Source: Pseudomonadota bacterium
GTDB taxonomy: Bacteria > Desulfobacterota > Desulfobacteria > Desulfobacterales > Desulfobacteraceae
Direction: 5' to 3'
Length of the DNA: 9,252 nucleotides
NCBI GenBank assembly: GCA_018812385.1
Contig: JAHJDU010000437.1
Coordinates: 1-9,252 of the forward strand
The notes under the pieces were generated by a model. It made no database searches, had not been told where the DNA came from, and saw only the letters and a program-made list of their open reading frames with translations. The position numbers were made by a program, and so were the translations under genes. The number at the start of each line of letters is the position of its first letter. Positions within the stretch are counted from its first letter, which is position 1. Positions 1 to 5,868 of this stretch are shown piece by piece.

Positions 1-1054
1 GGCTAAGCTCTGTCAGGTCCCTTAAAATCACCAAAGCCCCTAGAGATGCACCGTCGTTATCCATTAACGGGCTGACCACAACATCCAGAATAATGGGTTT
101 TCCTTTTCCATCCCTGATTGTAAGTTCTTTTTCTATAAGTCTATTATGCGAATGTATGGATTGGACCAGGTCTATGAGTTTTTGGGGCAGAACCTGGCCT
201 GCAATACCCTGAAGGTCTTTTGCCGACGGCAGATTCAATAGTGCTTTTGCCGCGGGATTGACGGAAAGTATCTGGTCATTATTATCCATGGCAACAAGGC
301 CAATGGGCATATTTTCCACTAGATTGTCGGAAAAAATTTTGATTCGCGATAAAGAAGACCGGGTTGCACGATATCGTTGGACGATAAAAACCAGAATAAA
401 TCCGGTCAATCCGATCAAAAGAAGAATGATGGCCATCATAATGCTGTGCTGGATATCGTTTTGATCAGCCTGTTCAACCACCTTCATATCCAGTCCTACA
501 AAAATAATAGTATTCTCATAATCAATTCCAATATCAAAATTTTGCCCATGCATGCGTTGATGCATGGGCATCATCCCTGAAAGAGCTTTTTTTGTCTGTT
601 GCATGATCGGAGAAAATTTTTTATAGACCTGAAATACATTGTTTCCACTCTCATCTTTCTTGATTCTCCAGATGGCCTGGTCAGAGTCTAAAATTTTGAC
701 CAGATCCAGATCCTGCCCATATTTTTTGCCTGTTTGTTCCTTTATGCTGTGCACAAGAATCGTACCGTCTTTATTAACAATAAAAAGGTAAGAAATATCC
801 GGCAATGAAGCAGTTTCCCGCAACAGGTTTTCCAAGGCCGTTCTGCTCCAGCCCATATTCATCATTCCCGTCCTTGTGCCAGCCTCAAAAGCTTTTATCA
901 ATGCCGTGCTTTTTTCAAATAAAAGCCGTATGCTCTGGGTCTTCTGCCGGTTGATCCTGTCTAGTGTCATATAGGTAAAAATAGGGAACAGCACAATAAT
1001 TGTGCCAATGAGAATGAGAGGCGGGATTTTTGTGATTAATTTTATTTTTTTCAT
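1..1054 (-). CDS. ZraS/HydH-like membrane sensor histidine kinase, N-terminal part only (runs off left edge)
   Basis: Reading from the ATG at 1054 gives 351 residues with no stop, so the C-terminal HisKA and ATPase domains lie outside the window. Seen: a membrane segment at about residues 9-29, a periplasmic domain at 30-200, a second membrane segment at about 204-226, and a PAS domain at about 238-350 (core 'NMPIGLVAMD' and 'NPAA', ending 'ILRDLTELS'). The periplasmic domain matches my memory of E. coli ZraS at several places: 'ALIKAFEAGTRTGM' against ZraS 'LIRALESGTRVGM', the 'LVHS' strand, and 'FQVYKKFSPI' against 'LEVYRLFQPM'. It also has a Met/His-rich stretch, 'MMPMHQRMHG' at 161-170, where ZraS has its metal-binding loop. 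By family, such kinases sense metal or envelope stress and phosphorylate a sigma54-dependent regulator. The PAS insert before the kinase core differs from E. coli ZraS. No clear Shine-Dalgarno precedes the start. Confidence 0.88.
   Translation of the reverse strand, partial: MKKIKLITKIPPLILIGTIIVLFPIFTYMTLDRINRQKTQSIRLLFEKSTALIKAFEAGTRTGMMNMGWSRTALENLLRETASLPDISYLFIVNKDGTILVHSIKEQTGKKYGQDLDLVKILDSDQAIWRIKKDESGNNVFQVYKKFSPIMQQTKKALSGMMPMHQRMHGQNFDIGIDYENTIIFVGLDMKVVEQADQNDIQHSIMMAIILLLIGLTGFILVFIVQRYRATRSSLSRIKIFSDNLVENMPIGLVAMDNNDQILSVNPAAKALLNLPSAKDLQGIAGQVLPQKLIDLVQSIHSHNRLIEKELTIRDGKGKPIILDVVVSPLMDNDGASLGALVILRDLTELS
543..570. repeat. Perfect 11-bp inverted repeat with 6-base loop inside the ZraS-like gene
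   Basis: The arms tgcccatgcat (543-553) and atgcatgggca (560-570) are exact reverse complements around the loop gcgttg. The repeat encodes the Met/His-rich stretch of the periplasmic domain (MPMHQRMHG), so it may follow from repeated Met-His codons. It could also form a stable stem in the mRNA. Confidence 0.9.
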
Positions 1055-1116
1055 AATAAAGGCATATTTTCTAATCTGTTTTTGTTTAGAATTCAATTCT
1101 GTCTTTTGTCAATGCA

Positions 1117-1551
1117 TCATTGATGCCAGCATTGAGAAATCAGTCTTACCCGAATAAGAAAAATATGCAACCAAATTAATAGCGAGGAATATGAAAAAGC
1201 GCCTGCAACACGACCGATTCCGGCAATGGCAAAAAATGCAGACATGGTGGATGCCCTTAATTCCGGCTCCAAAGGCCATGCCGATGACAAAGGTTCCCAG
1301 TAGTTGTGCGGCTTCGGCTGTATTGCAGTCGGATACCAGACAGCCACTGTGAGTAGTTGCTCCTGTCCGTCCTTTTGATGCTTGAAATCAAGGACCTGAT
1401 AGCCGACATTGAATCGTGGCTTGTGTGCTTCTTTTTTTACGTCCGAGCCCGCCATGTACGCGCAACTCAGGATGCTGAAAACAAGGAAAAGGCCGACTGA
1501 ACAGACCATCAGCCGATAGACCGATTTACGAAACCTTTTAAAGTGTATCAT
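1117..1551 (-). pseudogene. Truncated lipoprotein resembling the N-terminus of a predicted dienelactone-hydrolase-like protein
   Basis: The frame is open from an ATG at 1569, but the better start is the ATG at 1551: a GGGAAGG ribosome-binding sequence sits just before it. From there the product is 144 residues. It begins with a basic, hydrophobic leader and a possible lipobox 'FSILSC' (Cys at residue 30 of the short form), suggesting an outer or periplasmic lipoprotein. The following 'FNVGYQVLDF' and 'LLTVAVWYPT' resemble the opening strands of predicted dienelactone hydrolase / PAF-acetylhydrolase-like proteins. These are usually 300 residues or more and carry a GxSxG nucleophile, which is absent here. 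After 'WYPTAIQPKPHNY' the similarity I can recognise stops and the sequence becomes hydrophobic before ending at TGA. It follows the receiver-kinase gene by 12 bases from the ATG at 1569 (30 from 1551), so it is probably co-transcribed. I infer a truncated or fused remnant; a small genuine lipoprotein is possible. Confidence 0.5.
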
Positions 1552-1552
1552 T

Positions 1553-1561
1553 GCCCTTCCC
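1553..1561 (-). promoter_or_regulatory. Ribosome-binding site that favours the ATG at 1551
   Basis: On the minus strand the bases GGGAAGGGC lie immediately upstream of the second ATG of the lipoprotein frame. The first ATG (1569) has only AACCATTTCTC before it, with no purine-rich core. The spacing to 1551 is short, so the choice is a preference and not certain. Confidence 0.45.
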
Positions 1562-1581
1562 AGAGACATGAGAAATGGTTT

Positions 1582-2700
1582 TTAATTGCCATCCAGCACT
1601 TCACGTATTTTGTGGGCAAGATCCTTAATCACAATGGGCTTAAATAAAAAGCCTTTAATGCCCAGAGATAAGGCTTTTTCTTCGGACATGGTTTCCGAAA
1701 ACCCGGTACAAAGCAGTATTGGAATATCATAACGTATTTTAATCAGTTCAGCTGATAGTTTATCTCCAGGCATATTGGGCATTGCCATATCAGTTATGAC
1801 CAAGTCAAATTTATCGGGACTTGCGCGGAAAGCTTCAAGGGCTTCAAGGCTGCTGGTACGTGAAGTAACCTGATACCCCAAACGCTCCAGCATACGTTTT
1901 TCCATTGTGAGGATTGCTTCTTCATCATCTACAAGAAGGACCTGTTCAGTGCCGCCCTGAATTTGTGTTTTTGAGTTGGTTACCTGTTTTTCAGAAAGAC
2001 TTTTTCCCACCGGCAGATAAACATGAAATTGTGTTCCTTTTCCAGGCTCGCTGTATACATGTATTGCGCCCCCCATAGCAGTAACGATACCATGCACCAC
2101 GGAAAGCCCCATTCCAGTTCCCTTGCCTATTGCTTTGGTGGTGAAAAACGGATCAAAGATTTTATCTGTTAAGCTTTTATCCATGCCCACCCCTGTATCA
2201 GACACTATCAGACAAGCATAAATTCCAGGTGCCATATTTGGATTAATTAGATCAAGTATTCCGAATTCCATTTCTTTCAGGCTCACTTTCAAGTCCCCGC
2301 CTGTTTCTTCCATGGCATGATAAGCATTGGTTGCAAGATTCATTACAATCTGATGAATTTGTGTGGGATCAGCTTTAATTACACCACAATCAGCATTGAT
2401 ATCCTGTTTGATTTCAATTGTTGTGGGAATTGTAGACCTGATAAGTTTTAATGCTTCCTTGACAACAGGCTGCATCTTCATCAGTTTTAATTCATTAGTA
2501 TCTTGGCGGGAAAATGTAAGGATCTGTTTTACAAGTCCCTTGGCTCTTAAGGCGCTGGTATAAATTCCTTTCAGGCTATCTTTAAATGGACTGTCTTCAG
2601 GGATATCCTCTAACAGCATCTCCGCATACCCTAAAATAGGAAAAAGAATATTATTAAAATCATGGGCAATACCGCCTGCAAGTGTACCGATGGATTCCAT
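1582..2700 (-). CDS. Hybrid histidine kinase output half: HisKA, HATPase and receiver domain
   Basis: The first in-frame ATG after the upstream stop gives 372 residues. HisKA: 'GGIAHDFNN' with the phospho-acceptor His at residue 13. HATPase: N box 'NLATNAYHA' 121-129, G1 'DTGVGM' 168-173, F box 'FDPFFTT' 182-188, G2 'GTGMGLS' 194-200. Receiver about 253-370: acidic pair D258/D259, phospho-acceptor D304 in 'VITDMAMPN', T332 and K354. All catalytic residues are present, so the half-protein looks intact chemically. It has no sensor or membrane segment, and its start cuts into the first HisKA helix with no Shine-Dalgarno in front. The 17 codons upstream are open and in the same frame as the gene ending at 2752, so it is almost certainly the C-terminal half of one hybrid kinase interrupted by a TAA. 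It has no DNA-binding output; phosphotransfer to a partner outside the window is the likely mode. Confidence 0.9.
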   Translation of the reverse strand: MESIGTLAGGIAHDFNNILFPILGYAEMLLEDIPEDSPFKDSLKGIYTSALRAKGLVKQILTFSRQDTNELKLMKMQPVVKEALKLIRSTIPTTIEIKQDINADCGVIKADPTQIHQIVMNLATNAYHAMEETGGDLKVSLKEMEFGILDLINPNMAPGIYACLIVSDTGVGMDKSLTDKIFDPFFTTKAIGKGTGMGLSVVHGIVTAMGGAIHVYSEPGKGTQFHVYLPVGKSLSEKQVTNSKTQIQGGTEQVLLVDDEEAILTMEKRMLERLGYQVTSRTSSLEALEAFRASPDKFDLVITDMAMPNMPGDKLSAELIKIRYDIPILLCTGFSETMSEEKALSLGIKGFLFKPIVIKDLAHKIREVLDGN

Positions 2701-2754
2701 TTTCTGGGATTGTGCAACTTGTTTTTGAAGTTGTGCAACTTTTTTTTCAGATTA
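2701..2754 (-). other. In-frame TAA and 17-codon open linker joining the two halves of a hybrid kinase
   Basis: On the minus strand the upstream gene ends ...VTEKV and TAA (2754-2752). The same frame then continues with SEKKVAQLQKQVAQSQK straight into MESIGTLAGG. The linker has the heptad pattern of a PAS-to-HisKA signalling helix: an 11-base direct repeat (2710-2720 and 2731-2741, 21 bases apart) encodes the repeated VAQ. There is no alternative ATG, GTG or TTG in frame within the linker. Both sides are in one frame, so this is a nonsense codon and not a frameshift. Confidence 0.85.
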
Positions 2755-4020
2755 AACTTTTTCAGTGACATCCCTGCCAATGCCGCTGATGTAGGATTCA
2801 TCTCCATCAGCCGGTTTGACCAGGGAACTTCTAAACTCAATATAAATCTTTTCCTTGTTTTTCTTAAAATAACAACTAATGCCCTCGTGAAATTTCTGTT
2901 TCTTTATCACTTCCAGATATCGGCTGGCAAAACCAGATTGAAATTCCGGTTCCATAAAATCGGCTGCCCTTTGCCCGATAAATTCATCCATATCATAACC
3001 AAAGAGCCTATGCATGGCCGGATTTGCTGAAATAAACCGTCCTTCCATATCTTGTGTGTATATGAGATCGGTTATAGAGTTAAAAAGATTTCGGAATTGT
3101 TTTTCTGACTTTTTTAGTTGATTAACAAGATCCTGTAATTCAGAGGTTTTTGATCTGACCTTTCTTCGCAAGGCGATATTAAGAAAAACAAGCATTAAGA
3201 AGAGCAACCCGGCAAACAGGAAAGAAAATAGAACATAGCGAAGATACGCCGGCCGGGTAAGGGGTTCCCCCATCCATTTCTTTTCTATGGCATTGTGTTC
3301 CTTTTTTGTGATTAAGGAAAATCCGTCTTCCACTAGCTTCAATATATCTGTCCTGCCTTTTATGACCGCCCGATGAAATTTTCCAGTATATAGGTTAAGG
3401 GAATAGCGGAATTCATCTTCAAAATTCATTTTATAAAGATAATAGAGCGCTGGTGGCTTGTCTATGGAAAAAACTTTTATCTGGCGGTCTTTCGCAGCCT
3501 TAACGATCGCTTCATAGGAGTCATATTCCTGCAAGCTGGTAATGCCATGTTTTTTTAACACTTCGATACAGGCATCTCCTTTTTTCACTCCAATGGTAAA
3601 ACCCTGCAGTGATGCGATATCGATGATACCGGCAAGGTTTTTATGAAAAAAAACAGGCACATCTATCGTGGCATAGGGTTTTGTGAAATCATACTGCTTA
3701 GCTCTCTCTTCGGTAAAAAAAATTGTGTCTATGACGTCGGCTTGTCCTTGAAGAAAAGACTCTAGTGACTTGCCCCAGTCCATTGCAATCAAGTTTACCT
3801 TTATCCCGGTCTTCTTTTCCCACAACTTCCATTCATCCACAAGAATGCCTTGAATATCTCCATTAAAATCTCGAAATATATAAGGGGGGTAATTATCATC
3901 TGAGACAACTATTATGGTCTGAATCGTTTTCCCGGCATCCTCGGCTTGTCCTGAAAACGGAACAAAGAAATATAGCAACAAGCATACAAACAACCACCAT
4001 GACTTTATCCGAACATTCAT
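2752..4020 (-). CDS. SBP_bac_3 periplasmic sensor, membrane anchor and PAS domain: input half of a split hybrid histidine kinase
   Basis: The 422-residue product starts with a signal peptide (1-26, 'PFSGQA' before ED). A type-3 solute-binding domain follows at about 34-255 ('DDNYPPYIFRD', 'GILVDEWKLWEKKTG', 'GQADVIDTIFFTEERA', 'YDFTKPYATIDVPVFF', 'IGVKKGDACIEVLKKHG'). Then come a membrane helix at about 261-283, a short coiled coil 285-308 and a PAS domain 309-422 ('FNSITDLIYTQDMEGRF', 'ANPAMHRLFGYDMDEFIGQ', ending 'GIGRDVTEKV'). This is the usual BvgS/EvgS-like layout in which ligand binding in the periplasm is passed to a cytoplasmic kinase; the ligand is probably a small polar solute such as an amino acid, but nothing visible fixes it. 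The start is supported by AGGAG five bases upstream. The ORF stops exactly where HisKA should begin, and the missing kinase is in frame just downstream. Alone it would be a sensor with no enzymatic output. Confidence 0.9.
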   Translation of the reverse strand: MNVRIKSWWLFVCLLLYFFVPFSGQAEDAGKTIQTIIVVSDDNYPPYIFRDFNGDIQGILVDEWKLWEKKTGIKVNLIAMDWGKSLESFLQGQADVIDTIFFTEERAKQYDFTKPYATIDVPVFFHKNLAGIIDIASLQGFTIGVKKGDACIEVLKKHGITSLQEYDSYEAIVKAAKDRQIKVFSIDKPPALYYLYKMNFEDEFRYSLNLYTGKFHRAVIKGRTDILKLVEDGFSLITKKEHNAIEKKWMGEPLTRPAYLRYVLFSFLFAGLLFLMLVFLNIALRRKVRSKTSELQDLVNQLKKSEKQFRNLFNSITDLIYTQDMEGRFISANPAMHRLFGYDMDEFIGQRAADFMEPEFQSGFASRYLEVIKKQKFHEGISCYFKKNKEKIYIEFRSSLVKPADGDESYISGIGRDVTEKV

Positions 4021-4121
4021 ATAGCTCCTTTTATGTGTTTTGCCGCAGTGATTTTTTTTACCTTTTCTTTTTCAAGCTCTTTGACACTTTGTTCCTGGTG
4101 CTCTATATCATTTAAAATTGT
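4017..4121 (-). other. 34-codon in-frame extension after the GGDEF stop, ending in an ATGA overlap with the next gene
   Basis: After the GGDEF gene's TAA (4124-4122) the same frame stays open for 34 codons (beginning TILNDIEHQEQSVKELEKEK, rich in Lys and Glu). It stops at a TGA that overlaps the ATG of the next gene as ATGA. The gap between the genes is otherwise 101 bases with no hairpin or other feature. The arrangement resembles a former, longer C-terminus translationally coupled to the kinase gene. Chance cannot be excluded for an extension this short. Confidence 0.4.
4025..4029 (-). promoter_or_regulatory. Strong ribosome-binding site for the SBP_bac_3-PAS gene
   Basis: AGGAG is placed four to five bases before the ATG at 4020. 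It fixes the start and lies inside the open extension that follows the upstream GGDEF gene. Confidence 0.75.
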
Positions 4122-5527
4122 TTAATTGGCAAAGGCCAATTGATTACGCCCATTTTCTTTAGCCCTGTACAAGGCGGCATCAGCTTTTGCAATCATTGCA
4201 TCTGCTGTATCATCCCCTCTTCTACTTGCAATGCCGATACTGATCGTTATACTAACCTCTCCTGACCTTGTGACCATTTTATGGTCGGCTATTTTTGCCC
4301 TCACGCGCTCATAGATCCTTTCTTCAACCAATCCGCTAGAAGCGGGCAAATCTGGTATAACTAATAAAAATTCTTCTCCACCGTATCGGCCCACAAGGTC
4401 ATAAGGCCGAAGGGTGTTCTGGATAGCTTTGACAAAACTGCACAGGACATCGTCGCCCACCTGGTGACCATGATTGTCATTGACATGTTTGAAGTGATCA
4501 ATGTCACATAACCCAATGCTTAGCTTTAAGTTCCCCCTCTTAGCACGGTCCAGTTCTTCATTCAGTCTGCCTAAAATGGCACGCCGGTTCGAGGCTCCGG
4601 TTAAAGGATCATGTGTGGCCTCATGTTCCAACTTCAAGTTAAGTAATTTTAATTCCTGTTTAGCCTGCTTCTGGTCAGTGATGTCTTTTATAATTGCAAT
4701 CAGCTTTGATATTTTGCCATTTAGATTTTTTATGCAGGATGCACTTATGATGACATCTATACTGCTACCGTGCTTTGTAAGCCTTTTAGTTTCAAATTGC
4801 ACTTTATTGTCGGAGTCCAGCAGCTCTTTTGTTTTTTCAGAAGTTATCTGTTTTTGATCATCAGGGACAAAGGGGATACGCTTGCCTTTTAATTCATCCA
4901 AAGTCCATCCAAATACATCAACAAAGGCTGGATTCAGATATTCTGTCTCACCCTGACTGCTATATATTGCAATTGGATCAGGAGTTGCAGATAGAATAGT
5001 TTTTAGTCGTTCTTCACTCTCCCTCAGCGCTTCCTCAGCCTGTTTACGTTCGGTGATATCATGTACCAGTGATGCCATGCCGATACTCCGGCCATCGACA
5101 TCTTTCAGGGCTGTATTGTACCAGTCACATGTGATTCGCCTGCCGTCTTTAGTTATGTTCTCGTTTATACTGTGTACACTTCCTTTTTCAGATAATATAT
5201 TCTGAAAAATGCCTTCAACCAATTCCTTCATATCTTCAGGAAGAATAAGCTCAGTAATATGTTTGCCGACAACCTCTTCTCTGGTATAACCAAATATATT
5301 TTCGGCAGCAGGGTTCCACTCAACCGTCTTGAAATTCAAGTCCCAGGAAATTGCTCCAATCGGTGTATTTAAAAGATGGGTCGAAAGCAGCTGCTCACTC
5401 TTTTGCAACGCCTCCTTCAAATCGTGGGAGGGAATGAGTTGTTTTTTGCTGCGGTTGCGATTAGATTCTGCTTGCTCTAATTTTTGAATCTTTTTTTTAA
5501 TTCCTCATAGGTAGGTTTTTGCGCCAT
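4122..5527 (-). CDS. PAS-PAS-GGDEF diguanylate cyclase, with a one-base frame change near the N-terminus
   Basis: The uninterrupted frame runs from a TTG at 5420 and gives 432 residues: PAS1 about 12-125 ('SWDLNFKTVEWNPAAENIFGY' region, ending 'VHDITERK'), PAS2 about 136-252 (ending 'IIKDITDQK') and GGDEF about 262-430. The GGEEF active site is at 347-351, the I-site RPYD at 338-341 is correctly five residues ahead, and metal-ligand Asp in 'CDIDHFKHVNDNHG' is present. It should therefore make cyclic di-GMP with product inhibition. No membrane segment is visible, so it is probably cytoplasmic. The true start appears to be the ATG at 5527 (AAAGGAAA upstream), giving MAQKPTYEELKK, a typical opening for this family. 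That frame hits TAG at 5479-5477 after 16 residues, while the -1 frame continues KIQKLEQAESNRNRSKK into the PAS domain. The switch falls on an A8 run (5491-5498). Corrected length is 468 residues. Mutation, sequencing error, or frameshifting/slippage are the options. Confidence 0.88.
5491..5498 (-). other. A8 homopolymer at the frame change; slippery A-AAA-AAA heptamer
   Basis: On the minus strand the codons are GAA TTA AAA AAA AGA. In the zero frame this contains the X-XXY-YYZ heptamer A AAA AAA. A -1 slip here, or one extra A, joins the 12-codon start to the 456-codon body. A purine-rich GAGGAA lies a few bases upstream. I see no clear stimulatory stem downstream. Confidence 0.7.
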
Positions 5528-5868
5528 GTGAATTTCCTTTTATGTCAAAATGGGCTTGATACTTGGAGCAGAATGCTTGCCTCCAGCACACTTCCCAGGC
5601 CATAAAACCATCAGAATGCGTTTAATATTCCGGTCAATCCAAATAAGAATTACAATAATATATACTGTGGTGCAAGGCAAATTAATTAATTTCGGGAAAA
5701 TTAAGTTGAACAAATTTTACATCAGATCATTGTAGAGAGTTTGATTAAAAATTGATCCAGCTTTTTGGCAGAAATCTTTATGGCTGTTTTCAGTTCCGGG
5801 GCAAACAAAGAAATTTTGTACTCACCGTACTTAATTATTGACAAAAGCCTGAGCATTTAATTATGGAA
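5528..5868. other. Intergenic stretch without a convincing gene
   Basis: This lies between the Cache kinase and the GGDEF gene, and any promoter for the second block should be here. A weak sigma70-like pair is visible on the minus strand: TTGCCT (5675-5680) and TATTGT (5652-5657), 17 bases apart, each matching 4 of 6. A perfect 14-base palindrome aaattaattaattt is at 5679-5692, overlapping the -35 candidate; it could be an operator or simply AT-rich chance. A 44-codon minus-strand frame (5722-5856, starting MLRLLSIIKYGEY) has no Shine-Dalgarno and no family I recognise. No rho-independent terminator was seen after the kinase gene. Confidence 0.4.
5533..5540 (-). promoter_or_regulatory. Ribosome-binding site supporting the ATG at 5527
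   Basis: AAAGGAAA lies about five bases before the ATG that begins MAQKPTYEEL. This supports the view that the annotated body starting at TTG 5420 is not the natural N-terminus. The TTG has AAGGAGG only within the codons after it, not before. Confidence 0.6.

Noticed and set aside
258..580. Two overlapping plus-strand ORFs at the left side
   Set aside because: They are antisense to the ZraS-like sensor, whose domains and membrane segments account for the region.
2752..4124. TAA reassigned to a sense codon in this organism
   Set aside because: TAA ends other genes cleanly here (1582-1584 and 5869-5871), so genome-wide recoding is not supported; the two odd TAA sites need local explanations.
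4501..4857. 118-codon plus-strand ORF, and other plus-strand ORFs across the window
   Set aside because: They lie antisense within well-supported minus-strand domain coding sequence and encode no recognisable motif.
5528..5600. Sigma54 promoter (TGG...GC) ahead of the GGDEF gene
   Set aside because: The GG and GC elements in TGGCCTGGGAAGTGTGC are 12 bases apart, not the required 10.
5722..5856. 44-codon minus-strand ORF between the Cache kinase and GGDEF genes
   Set aside because: No Shine-Dalgarno, no recognisable family and length within chance expectation for AT-rich DNA; noted only in the intergenic entry.
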